From CAVXUB01 sp963764805 (GTDB lineage: Bacteria > Actinomycetota > Acidimicrobiia > Acidimicrobiales > Bog-793), in contig CAVXUB010000001.1 in assembly GCA_963764805.1 (NCBI GenBank), positions 496,001 to 560,000 on the forward strand: a stretch of 64,000 nucleotides of DNA. The letters run 5' to 3'. The notes beneath the pieces were generated by a model, which saw only the letters and a program-made list of their open reading frames with translations, ran no database searches and was not told the DNA's origin. Of this stretch, positions 1 to 7,674 are shown piece by piece; within the stretch, counting starts at the first letter, position 1, and each line of letters opens with the position of its first letter. A program made the translations under genes and the position numbers.

Positions 1-1
1 A

Positions 2-1048
2 CTCGTGATCGCGGCCCTGGCCGGAGGGCTCGACCTGCGCCTGGTCGTGGCTGCCTGGTGCGTGCCGATCGTTCTCGGACTGGTTAGTGCCTCGATGATC
101 CTCATCGGATTGATCAGGCGAGAGAGCACGGTCGGACTCCCGGTGGCGAGCCCTGCGGACGGGAAGGGGGCCGACGAAGGCTCAGTCGCTCGGGCGTTCT
201 GGCGCTTTGCCGCTCCGAGAGGCTTCGCCGGCACCTTCCAGGTCATCGTCCTATGGCTCAACGTGCTTCTCGTCGGAGCGATCCTCGGCACAAGAGGCGC
301 GGGCGTTTACGCAGCCGTCAGCCGCCTCGTGATGATCGGCACCTTCGCCTTGGAGGGCACGAGGCTCGCCATCGGCCCGCAGTTGAGCGCCCTGCTCGCG
401 AGGGAACAGTCGCGGCGAGCCGCCGAGCTCTACCAAGTGGCGACCCGGTGGTTGATGATTGCCTCTTGGCCGGCCTATGTGATCCTGGCCATCTTCCCGG
501 CAGTTGCTCTGCGCCTATTCGGTCACGGCTACTCGGAGGGTGCGACCGCCCTGGTCATCCTGGCCCTAGCGATGCTGGTGAATCTCGGCACCGGCAACGT
601 CACGGTCGTGTTGCTGATGGGCGGTCGGAGCTCCTGGAACCTTCTCAATACCGCTCTCGCCCTGACGGTCGTCGTGAGCTTGAACTTGCTCCTCCTCCCT
701 CACATCGGTATTGCTGGTGCCGCCGTGGCGTGGGGGGCGAGCATCGTCGTGGACAACCTGGCAGCGGTGATCGAGGTATGGGTCGTGCTGAGGATGTCGC
801 CGTTCGGTCCTTCTTACGGCGCCGTAGCGGCCGCTGTCGGTGGGTGCTACGGGGTGATCGGCATCACCTGCCGGCTCCTTCTCGGAGACAGTTACGCGGG
901 GATCGGGTTGGCCTGCGCCGCAGGCACCATGGCTTACGGTGTCCTCGTATATGCCGCCCGGACCCGGCTCGGGACCGCCGAGCTGGTCAATGAATGGCGG
1001 GCGGCCGCCGGCAGGCGTCTGCCCGCAACAAGCGGAAGAGCCGCCTGA
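2..1048 (+). CDS. Polysaccharide (lipid-linked oligosaccharide) flippase, 5' partial
   Basis: The frame is open from the first bases of the window, so the N-terminus lies outside. About 347 residues remain, with repeated hydrophobic segments (for example around residues 70-95, 145-170, 180-210, 215-260 and 270-320), matching the C-terminal half of Wzx/MATE-like polysaccharide flippases. Such proteins move undecaprenyl-linked sugar units across the cytoplasmic membrane. The stop overlaps the start of the sulfotransferase gene (TGATG), so the two are translationally coupled, which supports a role in export of a sulfated or decorated surface glycan. The exact substrate cannot be told. Confidence 0.75.
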   Translation, partial: LVIAALAGGLDLRLVVAAWCVPIVLGLVSASMILIGLIRRESTVGLPVASPADGKGADEGSVARAFWRFAAPRGFAGTFQVIVLWLNVLLVGAILGTRGAGVYAAVSRLVMIGTFALEGTRLAIGPQLSALLAREQSRRAAELYQVATRWLMIASWPAYVILAIFPAVALRLFGHGYSEGATALVILALAMLVNLGTGNVTVVLLMGGRSSWNLLNTALALTVVVSLNLLLLPHIGIAGAAVAWGASIVVDNLAAVIEVWVVLRMSPFGPSYGAVAAAVGGCYGVIGITCRLLLGDSYAGIGLACAAGTMAYGVLVYAARTRLGTAELVNEWRAAAGRRLPATSGRAA

Positions 1049-2400
1049 TGGCCGAGCGCCGGCACCCACTCAGCGCCCGCTCTTTGGCAAAGAACGCCTT
1101 ACGCCATTACGGCAACCTCACCTCCGACTGGCGGTCGCTGCCCGACTTCGCCATCATCGGCGCCAAGCGGGGCGGCACTACCTCCCTCTACAACTACCTG
1201 CTCGAACACCGTTCGGTCATGCCCCTGTTTCCGGGGCTGCAGCGTCTGAAGGGCGTGCACTACTTCGACTCGGAGTACTGGAGGGGCGGAGACTGGTACC
1301 GCTCCCACTTCCCGCTCGCGGTCCGCGGCCGGCATCTGCGCCAGCCCCTCGACGGGCGGACCGTGTCGGGCGAGGCGAGCCCCTACTACCTCTTCCATCC
1401 GCTCGCCGCCGGTCGACTCGCTGCAGAGGTGCCGGACATCAAGCTCGTCGTGATGCTGCGTGATCCCGTCGAGCGAGCCTGGTCTCACTACAAGGAGCGC
1501 GTGCGCAACGGCGGGGAGGATCTCTCGTTCGAGGAAGCCCTCGACGTCGAGGGCGGCCGCCTCGAGGGGGAGGTCGACAGGATCCTCGGTGAGCCGGGAT
1601 ATCGCAGCTATGCCCACGAGAACCACTCGTACGTGACCCAGGGTCGCTACAGCGAGATGTTGGAGCGATGGTTCTCGCTGTTCGACCGCGAGCAGTTCTT
1701 CATCGCCGCCAGCGAGGACTTCTACCGGGATCCGGACAAGATGGCGAACGAGGTGTGGTCGTTCCTCGGGCTACCTGGAGCGACGCTTCGCAGCCGCCAG
1801 CGCCACAACTACCATCCGGCGCCTGATCTCGAGCCTCAGACGCGTGCCAGACTGAGCGACGTGGCGGCCGAGGAGCAGGCGGCGCTGGAGGAGCTGCTCG
1901 GCCGGCGGCTTCCATGGCCCTACTCGCGCTCGGCGACTGTCACCGGACGAACGCCAAAGAAGTTGCCGCGCCTGGCTGACCCTGGCGACAGCGAGGAGCG
2001 CGCCGCGACCGGCGGTGGCGGCGGCGGCGGCGAGCCGTCGGTGACGGTGATCATCGCCACGCGTGACCGTCCACAACTGCTGGCGCGGGCGGTCGGGAGC
2101 GTACTGGCGCAGGATTACGCGGGACCGCTCGAATGCGTGGTCGTGTTCGACCAGAGCGACGAGGAGCCGGTGGACGTCATTGTGCCGGAAGGCCGCAGCG
2201 TCCGGACGATCCGCAACATGCGCACCCCGGGACTCGCCGGTGCGCGCAACAGCGGGATCCTGGTGTCGAGCTCGGAGCTGATCGCAACTTGCGACGACGA
2301 CGACACGTGGGCTCCCGAGAAGCTGCGCCTGCAGATCGCGCTGACTACGACGAACCGGTGCCGAGATGGCGTGCAGTGGCATGCGCATCGTCCGCGGTGA
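1048..2400 (+). CDS. Sulfotransferase fused to family 2 glycosyltransferase (N-terminal part; frame breaks near 2344)
   Basis: The start ATG at 1048 overlaps the flippase stop. Residues about 30-290 form a PAPS-dependent sulfotransferase: the 5'-phosphosulfate loop reads GAKRGGTTSLYNYL, and the 3'-phosphate region RDPVERAWSHY is present. After a Gly/Glu-rich linker, a GT2 (GT-A) domain begins with PSVTVIIATRDRP, followed by a nucleotide-sugar DDDD motif near residue 415. The frame then runs out in non-homologous residues after KLRLQIAL, while the GT2 domain continues in the +1 frame. Dropping one A at about 2344 restores IALLRRTGAEMACSGMRIV. One polypeptide is expected to sulfate and glycosylate, or to build and sulfate, an exported glycan. 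Confidence 0.75.
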   Translation: MAERRHPLSARSLAKNALRHYGNLTSDWRSLPDFAIIGAKRGGTTSLYNYLLEHRSVMPLFPGLQRLKGVHYFDSEYWRGGDWYRSHFPLAVRGRHLRQPLDGRTVSGEASPYYLFHPLAAGRLAAEVPDIKLVVMLRDPVERAWSHYKERVRNGGEDLSFEEALDVEGGRLEGEVDRILGEPGYRSYAHENHSYVTQGRYSEMLERWFSLFDREQFFIAASEDFYRDPDKMANEVWSFLGLPGATLRSRQRHNYHPAPDLEPQTRARLSDVAAEEQAALEELLGRRLPWPYSRSATVTGRTPKKLPRLADPGDSEERAATGGGGGGGEPSVTVIIATRDRPQLLARAVGSVLAQDYAGPLECVVVFDQSDEEPVDVIVPEGRSVRTIRNMRTPGLAGARNSGILVSSSELIATCDDDDTWAPEKLRLQIALTTTNRCRDGVQWHAHRPR

Positions 2401-2935
2401 GACCGTCGTGGAGAAGGTGCCGCCAGCCGTCGTGACATTCGACCGCCTGCTCCGCGAGCGGGTATGGGCCATCCCTTCCACCAGCTTCGTCTTACGCCGC
2501 GATGCGCTCGTGGGCAGCCTGGGTCTGGTGGACGAACGTCTCCCTGGAAGCTACGCGGAGGACTACGACCTCATGCTGCGCGTCGCATGGCGCCGCCCAT
2601 TGGTCTCGGTCGAACAACCCCTCGTCGATGTCTACTGGCACGAGCAGTCGTTCTTCGCCGAACGGTGGGCGACGATCTCCTCGGCACTCACCTATCTTCT
2701 TGCCAAGCATCCTTCCTTCCTCAGTTACCGCCGCGGGTTCGCCCGCATCAAGGGGCAGATCGCTTTCGCGGATGCCGCCCGGGGGCACCGTCGGGAGGCG
2801 GTGGCTGCCGCCGGCGTGACGATCAAACACAATCCGGGCGAGCGTCGTGCCTACCTAGCGCTGCTCGTAGCTGCGCGGGTTATCGACGCCGGCACCATCG
2901 TCAGAATCGCCAATGAGCGGGGACGCGGTATCTGA
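2366..2935 (+). CDS. C-terminal half of the GT2 glycosyltransferase domain (frameshifted from upstream ORF)
   Basis: This continues the sulfotransferase-GT2 gene in the next frame. It contains the typical second half of a GT-A fold glycosyltransferase: ERVWAIPSTSFVLRRDAL, then the acceptor/catalytic region GSYAEDYDLMLRVAWRRP (the ED-Y motif) and a helical C-terminus. The ATG at 2366 is simply the first available in-frame codon and has no convincing ribosome binding site, so it is unlikely to be a separate gene. If the indel is real, the encoded glycosyltransferase is inactive. Confidence 0.7.
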   Translation: MACSGMRIVRGETVVEKVPPAVVTFDRLLRERVWAIPSTSFVLRRDALVGSLGLVDERLPGSYAEDYDLMLRVAWRRPLVSVEQPLVDVYWHEQSFFAERWATISSALTYLLAKHPSFLSYRRGFARIKGQIAFADAARGHRREAVAAAGVTIKHNPGERRAYLALLVAARVIDAGTIVRIANERGRGI

Positions 2936-2945
2936 TCCGGCACGC

Positions 2946-2993
2946 GTCGATGGGCGGTGGTCGCCCTTTGCGGAGCGACCATCGCCCATCGAC
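2946..2993. terminator. Long stem-loop terminator between convergent genes
   Basis: Arms at 2946-2964 and 2975-2993 pair over 19 positions with a single G-U, around a 10-nt loop. It lies between the glycosyltransferase (+) stop and the GH26-like gene (-) stop, so it can act as a bidirectional intrinsic terminator, although no long T tract follows. Confidence 0.7.
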
Positions 2994-3056
2994 GGGAGGG
3001 AGGTCCAAATGTTGGGGCGGATCAGGGGGCGGTGAGGCCGCCCCCGGATCGACCGA

Positions 3057-4241
3057 TCAACCGACCGTCAGTGAGGCCACGCCGGAGGACACCTGCAGGA
3101 CCCGCCCGGGCACTGCCGGATCCCAGAACAGCGCCCTGTATTGGCGTCCGTTGTCGATGGGGCTGGCGAGGATCCTGGCCGTGGGCGACGTCTGGCGAGG
3201 CATGGTCAGCCACTTCGTCCCGCCGGGGAGCTGCTCCTGCCAGACCACCTTCGGCGGAGGCGTGCCGGTCGCCTTCGCCGAGAAGGTGACCACAGTGCCC
3301 GGTTTCGTGGTGACGGGCACCGGGTTGGCCACGATCGTGGGCGCCGCGGGGACCATCGAGTCTGTGGTGTAAGGCTGCTGTCCGTCGGTCACGTAGCCCG
3401 AGAGCGAGGGACCGGAAGAGTTGACTTGCCAGTTGCATCCGCGGCCGTTGGTGACGTCGTCGGAGTCGAAGTAGACGAGTGCCTTCAGGCGGGGGAACGA
3501 GGCCTGGGCGGTGCTGACGGCCGACAGCAGCCACTGCTGCTTGTCAGTCGGAGCAGCTCCCTCGACGGTGCCGAACTCGGCCAAGCCCCATGGCTTGGAG
3601 ACGTAGTCTCCATTTCCCGGCGTGCCCGAATGCGTCGTCAGCCAGGTGTACATCGGGTCGACGATCGTTGAGAAGCTGTCCCAATTCTTGGGGCCGCCGC
3701 TACACCCGTACCAGTTGTACGGATCCCACATGATCCAGTCCACGTAGGCATCCCCGGGATACCAGTCCTGGTAGGTCGAGCCGTGGTCATAGACGTCACC
3801 CTCGACGTCCCAAACCCACACCACATTCGTGACACCGTCAGCAGCAAAGCGCTGATGGAGGTGCTGCCACGCGGCCACATAGTCGGCGGCAGTCCCGAAG
3901 GCGGCAAATGCCGGCTGCTCGGGCTCAACCTGGAAGGCAACCATGATCGGCTGCCCAAAGGCCTTGAGCGCGGCGGCCTCCCTGTCGATCTGAGCGTCCT
4001 GCTGACCAGATGCGATCTGTGACCAAGTGGCCGCCGGTCGCCCGGTCGAGTAGTTCTTCGCCGTCCAGCCGACGAACAGGATTCGGCCCTGGGCGGAAGC
4101 CTGGACCTCCTGGGCCGTCGGGAAGGTTGCCGTCCAGTCCGTGTAGTCGTGCACGATGGCGAGCTTGCGGCCGATCATGCTCTCCAGCGCCGTCCAGCCA
4201 CTGCTGGAGTGGGCGCCCCACCAGATGCCGCAGGTCGGCAC
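3057..4241 (-). CDS. Secreted GH26-like glycoside hydrolase with C-terminal Ig-like domain (N-terminus frameshifted)
   Basis: The protein opens with PTCGIWWGAH, the start of a GH26-type (beta-mannanase-like) barrel. It carries QVEPEQ at the acid/base position, WVWDVEGD, WIMWDPYNW, and GLAEFG as the likely nucleophile Glu strand. Residues about 295-394 form an Ig-like or fibronectin-like domain (PTIVANPVPVTTKPGT). It is close to the neighbouring protein at 4615-5745. The GTG at 4241 follows an in-frame stop; the signal peptide is in another frame at 4258-4464, so one indel around 4257-4263 separates them. Role inferred: cleavage or remodelling of a mannan-type extracellular polysaccharide. The substrate is uncertain because GH26-like proteins vary. 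Confidence 0.7.
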   Translation of the reverse strand: MPTCGIWWGAHSSSGWTALESMIGRKLAIVHDYTDWTATFPTAQEVQASAQGRILFVGWTAKNYSTGRPAATWSQIASGQQDAQIDREAAALKAFGQPIMVAFQVEPEQPAFAAFGTAADYVAAWQHLHQRFAADGVTNVVWVWDVEGDVYDHGSTYQDWYPGDAYVDWIMWDPYNWYGCSGGPKNWDSFSTIVDPMYTWLTTHSGTPGNGDYVSKPWGLAEFGTVEGAAPTDKQQWLLSAVSTAQASFPRLKALVYFDSDDVTNGRGCNWQVNSSGPSLSGYVTDGQQPYTTDSMVPAAPTIVANPVPVTTKPGTVVTFSAKATGTPPPKVVWQEQLPGGTKWLTMPRQTSPTARILASPIDNGRQYRALFWDPAVPGRVLQVSSGVASLTVG

Positions 4242-4257
4242 GAGCTTCGCGGTGATC

Positions 4258-4464
4258 TACACATGCGGCCGAAGCGGATGCAGGACTGCCGGCGTTGGCG
4301 GCAAACCAGCCCGCAACACTGGCGACACTGCCGAGCAAAGCGGCTCCGGCGAGCAGGGAGGCGCGTAGCCTGCTCGTACTGGTGCGCCTCGTCTGGACTG
4401 CTGCGAAATCGGCCTCGGGGTACTTCGTTCTAGGGATGCTCTCTCCACGCATGGCCCTTTCCAT
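4258..4464 (-). pseudogene. Detached signal-peptide segment of the GH26-like gene
   Basis: Starting from the ATG at 4464 (or the ATG at 4449), the frame encodes basic residues, a hydrophobic stretch (SLLAGAALLGSVASVAGWFA) and a signal-peptidase-like ASA. It then reaches ACV, exactly where the next frame resumes with ITAKLVPTCGIWWG. It is the missing export signal of the gene at 3057-4241, not an independent gene. Confidence 0.6.
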
Positions 4465-4499
4465 CGACTACGCGAGCCGCGCGCTCGAGGACCTCTTTC

Positions 4500-4534
4500 G
4501 TACATTGATATGTACCTAGTACGACAGATGTACT
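4500..4534. promoter_or_regulatory. Two adjacent GTAC inverted repeats upstream of the GH26-like gene
   Basis: GTACA-N6-TGTAC (4500-4515) and AGTAC-N7-GTACT (4518-4534) lie 35-70 bases upstream of the ATG at 4464, in locally AT-richer DNA. Their position suggests operator sites for a dimeric regulator. No regulator can be named. Confidence 0.4.
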
Positions 4535-4614
4535 CTCCTGCTAGACCGGGGTTTCTGGTGGGAAGCCCTGCAATTGAGCGTACGGTGGCGCACGACGGGT
4601 TATGCCCTCTGACG

Positions 4615-5745
4615 TCAGGGCAGTGCGGACACGTAGCTCTGAAGACCGGCCGTCTTGTAGCCGGCCAACGACGTCGCCGAGCTATCCACCCGCCAGTTGC
4701 AGGTCCGACCCGACGTTGAATCCTCGGCGTCGAAATACACAAGCGCCTTGAGCCGAGGGAACTGGGTCTGGGCGGTGCTCACGACAGCATCCAACCATTG
4801 CTGCTTGCTCGTCGAAGTGGGGCCCTCGGCCGACGCAAACTCGGCGAGACCCCACGGCTTGGAGTCGTAGTTTCCATTACCCGGCTTACCGGAGTTGGCC
4901 TCAAGCCAGTCATACATACCAGAGACGGTTTGCAAGAACGTCCGCCAGGGTTCGTTCCTACCGCGGCAGGTATACCAGTTGTAGGGGTCCCACATGATCC
5001 AGCCGACGTAGGAGTCGCCGGGATACCACTGTGGGTAGGCAGAGCCATGGTCGGCTGCATCACCTGTCACATCCCAAACCCATACGACGTTGTGCACGCC
5101 GTCCTGAGCCATTCTTTCGAAAACGTGGCGCCAGGCAGCAGCGTACTGAGTCGCGGTGCCGTACGACGTGTAAGCCGTTTGTTCCGGCTCCGCGACAAAC
5201 GTGACCATGATTGGCTTAGCGAACGCCTTCAATGCTGCCGCTTCCAGGTCAATCTGGTGATTCTGGTCGCCAGCGGCTATTTGCGACCAGGTCGCCGCCG
5301 CCTTGCCGGTGGCGTAGTTCGTGGCGGTCCAGTCCACGAGGATGATCCGGTTGTCTGCGGACGCCGCCTTCTCGCTGGGATCGGGAAATATCTGGGTCCA
5401 CCCCAGGTAATCGTGGATGATCGCGAGGTGACGACCGATAAGCGACTCGAGAACGGGCCATCCGCGCGAAGTGTGAGCCCCCCACCACACATCGCAAGTT
5501 GGGACCAGTAATCCTCCGCTCTTGCAAGTAATAGCCCGCCCGGGATTGGACGCGGAGCTGGGGCCAGCACTGCCGCATGCTGCGACCAGCGTGATGGCTA
5601 GAGCGAGAAGAAGGCTGAGCAGTACCCGAGAAGACCTCGGGCATGCCGCCACAGCTCGGCGGAACAGAGGGTCCCTCGTCATAAGGGGTGGGACGGCTGG
5701 TGCGTGCTCTGGTACGAGTAACTTGTCGCATTTGGGTGGCAACAT
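4615..5745 (-). CDS. GH26-like glycoside hydrolase, predicted lipoprotein
   Basis: This is a paralogue of the upstream-encoded GH26-like protein but without the C-terminal Ig domain. A long basic N-region is followed by a hydrophobic helix and a lipobox (ITLVAAC, Cys near residue 57), so it should be lipid-anchored outside the membrane. The GH26-like signatures are TCDVWWGAH, VAEPEQ, WVWDVTGD, WIMWDPYNW and GLAEFAS. ATG 5745 has GAAAGG upstream; ATG 5682 would give a more typical lipoprotein signal but has no ribosome binding site. Two tandem secreted paralogues beside flippase and transferase genes suggest trimming of the same exported glycan. Catalytic competence is not certain, since the acid/base motif is atypical. 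Confidence 0.7.
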   Translation of the reverse strand: MLPPKCDKLLVPEHAPAVPPLMTRDPLFRRAVAACPRSSRVLLSLLLALAITLVAACGSAGPSSASNPGRAITCKSGGLLVPTCDVWWGAHTSRGWPVLESLIGRHLAIIHDYLGWTQIFPDPSEKAASADNRIILVDWTATNYATGKAAATWSQIAAGDQNHQIDLEAAALKAFAKPIMVTFVAEPEQTAYTSYGTATQYAAAWRHVFERMAQDGVHNVVWVWDVTGDAADHGSAYPQWYPGDSYVGWIMWDPYNWYTCRGRNEPWRTFLQTVSGMYDWLEANSGKPGNGNYDSKPWGLAEFASAEGPTSTSKQQWLDAVVSTAQTQFPRLKALVYFDAEDSTSGRTCNWRVDSSATSLAGYKTAGLQSYVSALP

Positions 5746-5893
5746 GTCAGCCTTTCGAGATCATCTCGCGAAAAGCAAGGAACGAAGTCAGGGGGCCGTG
5801 TGTCATCGGGGGTGGATGTCGTGTGCTCCACGAGGAGGCACTTGTGGCGGCGCGGCGCCAACATATCAGGCTCTCGGGATCGTCTCGGAAAAG
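5738..5893. repeat. Imperfect direct repeat of the GH26 gene leader
   Basis: About 37 bases around the start codon of the gene at 4615-5745 (5738-5775) recur imperfectly at 5857-5893, including the ATG, the GA-rich ribosome-binding region and the CGAGA..CTCG stretch. The copy 118 bases upstream also offers an ATG on the minus strand, but its frame stops at 5679. It looks like a local duplication of the 5' leader. Confidence 0.45.
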
Positions 5894-5973
5894 TCGGGAA
5901 ATCGTCATCTGAGGTCCCGAAGTCACATGGTCCCTAGTAGTCTTGGGACAGGTCTAGTGAGCGGAGGTGAGGC

Positions 5974-6279
5974 ATGAGCGAGGTTGCTGCGGCCCGGCTA
6001 CCGGTCGAGCGCGTGCAGCTCGGCGTGCGGATGGAAAAGAGCATGGTGAAGGTTCTGAAAGGGCTGGCCGAGTTCTACGGCCAGACGCTCGGCGAGTTGC
6101 TCGAGCGCATCGTCCTGCACTCGTTCGAGCCTGTTCCTGGTCAGGAAGGCGAGGCCAGTGCCAGCCCTCACAGCAAGGCGGGACTGGCGGCGATCGCCGA
6201 CTTGAAGCGCATCTACGGGATGGACTTCGAGGTCCACGGGACGCGGTCTTTCCAGGAGAGCGGCAGGGAGGCTCGTTGA
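5974..6279 (+). CDS. Small conserved hypothetical protein, possibly ribbon-helix-helix-like
   Basis: A strong site (GCGGAGGTGAGGC) precedes the ATG at 5974. The 101-residue product has a short beta-like segment (VERVQLGVRM) followed by two predicted helices (KSMVKVLKGLAEFYG and LGELLERIVLHSF), as in small MetJ/Arc-type or antitoxin-like proteins. The C-terminus is less ordered. No partner gene follows in the same strand. Function is unknown. Confidence 0.7.
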   Translation: MSEVAAARLPVERVQLGVRMEKSMVKVLKGLAEFYGQTLGELLERIVLHSFEPVPGQEGEASASPHSKAGLAAIADLKRIYGMDFEVHGTRSFQESGREAR

Positions 6280-6318
6280 AGCGCCCGGTCAGCCGGGACG
6301 AGCCCGCGGAACTCCTGA

Positions 6319-6334
6319 GCGGGCTATAGCCCGC
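6319..6334. terminator. GC-rich perfect palindrome between convergent small genes
   Basis: GCGGGCTATAGCCCGC is a 16-base perfect palindrome 40 bases after the stop of the gene at 5974-6279 and just beyond the stop of the possible minus-strand gene at 6338. It may be a compact terminator or a protein-binding site. Confidence 0.35.
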
Positions 6335-6337
6335 CGA

Positions 6338-6528
6338 TCACGAGATGACCAGCCGGAACCGTCGCTGCTGGACCGTGCGCTCGGGTTGAGCTCGGGTCGC
6401 CGCGCCGGGTCCTGTGATGGACGACGGGCGGGACGCCATCGTCCGTCCGAAGCTACGAACGTCCAACAGCCGCCTGTCCTCCAGCTCGATCTGCTCTGTC
6501 CGCACCATCTCGATCTCGGTGCTGGCAT
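6338..6528 (-). CDS. Possible small hypothetical protein with a frame shift near its start
   Basis: An excellent ribosome binding site (AAGGAGG, 6 bases before the ATG at 6528) leads into a frame whose protein is implausible (Trp, Ser and Arg-rich). The neighbouring frame from about 6518 to the TGA at 6338 reads like a real protein (EIEMVRTEQIELEDRRLLD...TVQQRRFRLVIS). A one-base deletion in the first few codons would join them into a peptide of about 62 residues. No family recognised. Confidence 0.4.
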
Positions 6529-6627
6529 GTGGCGCCTCCTTGCAAGCGGGGCCCCGGAGGATCACTGCCCGAAACCACGATATGTGGCAGCATGCCGTGG
6601 CTGAACCGTGCGTGGTGGGGAGGGCGG

Positions 6628-7602
6628 ATGTTGACAGCGACCGGAGCGTTCTTGATCGGCGCAGCCGCGATCGTGGTACTGCTCGCGGTGCTGGAGGTGG
6701 TCGCTCGGGTCTCTCGTTACAAGAAGAGCCTGCTCGGGGTGGTGCTCCTCGGCGAGGATGGCCGCACGTCGACCTCGAAGACCTTCGTCTTCATGTGGAC
6801 CCTGCTGGTCGGATGGGCCCTGGTGTCGCTTCTCGTCGCCGGGGAGCTCGTCAACCTCCACGCCTGTGTCGGTGCGAAGGCGACATTGAGGTCGTGCCCT
6901 CATCTCGCCGACTCAGTCGGCCTGCTGCAGATCGGGTGGCAGAACTTCCTGACGCACGGGCTCGATGGCAACTATCTCGTGCTGCTCGGCATCCCGGCCG
7001 GTTCGGCCGTGGCAGCCAAGGGGATCACCCAGGCAAAGACCAATGCTGGAACGCTCGTCAAGACCCGGAGCGAGGCCACCCAGGCGGGCACCGGAGCCCT
7101 CTCCAGGTCAGCAGCCCGCGTGACCGAGGTGTTCAGCGCCGACGACGGGACCACGGACGTCGGAGACCTCCAGTACGTGCTGTTCAACCTGATCCTCGCT
7201 GCCTTCTTCGTGGCGCGGTTCATACAGCCCGACCCGAACGGCCTGCCGGCACTGCCGGCCACGCTGCTCGGGCTGACGAGCGTCTCCGCCGCGCTCTACG
7301 TGGGCAAGAAGGCGGCCACGCGCAACCAGCCGACGATCACGGGCGTCTTCCCCTCCCTGCTTCGTCCGGGCAGCCAGTTCACGATCACGGGCACCGATCT
7401 CACGGTCACCGGCGCTGTTGCTGCCCCGGCTGTCAGCGTCAACGGGGTGGTGGTCAACGGGACGGCCGCCGCCGACACGATCACTGCCCAGGTGCCCCGG
7501 GACATACTGGCCGCCGGTGCTGGGCGCGTCGAGGCACGGGTACAGGTGCGCACCCGTGCCGACACGCTGAGCAACGAGTTCGTCCTCCAGCTGCAGGCCT
7601 AG
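6628..7602 (+). CDS. Membrane protein with C-terminal IPT/TIG-like domain
   Basis: The start ATG 6628 is preceded by GGGGAGGGCGG; an upstream in-frame ATG lacks a site. The roughly 324-residue protein has a hydrophobic N-terminal helix (LIGAAAIVVLLAVLEVVA), two or three further membrane segments (about residues 58-78, 120-140, 195-245), and then a C-terminal beta-rich region beginning QPTITGVFPSLLRPGSQFTITGTDL, the signature of IPT/TIG immunoglobulin-like folds. The role is unknown; a surface or structural function is an inference. Confidence 0.7.
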   Translation: MLTATGAFLIGAAAIVVLLAVLEVVARVSRYKKSLLGVVLLGEDGRTSTSKTFVFMWTLLVGWALVSLLVAGELVNLHACVGAKATLRSCPHLADSVGLLQIGWQNFLTHGLDGNYLVLLGIPAGSAVAAKGITQAKTNAGTLVKTRSEATQAGTGALSRSAARVTEVFSADDGTTDVGDLQYVLFNLILAAFFVARFIQPDPNGLPALPATLLGLTSVSAALYVGKKAATRNQPTITGVFPSLLRPGSQFTITGTDLTVTGAVAAPAVSVNGVVVNGTAAADTITAQVPRDILAAGAGRVEARVQVRTRADTLSNEFVLQLQA

Positions 7603-7674
7603 CCCTCGGTGCTTGCTCGTCCAGCCGCGCCCCGGGCGCCGACGGTGCTCGACGGCCGGGGTCGCTGGCCGCGA

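Noticed and set aside
251..993. Long overlapping frames on both strands inside the flippase gene
   Set aside because: They are Arg/Gly-rich shadows typical of GC-rich coding DNA; no motifs or ribosome binding sites.
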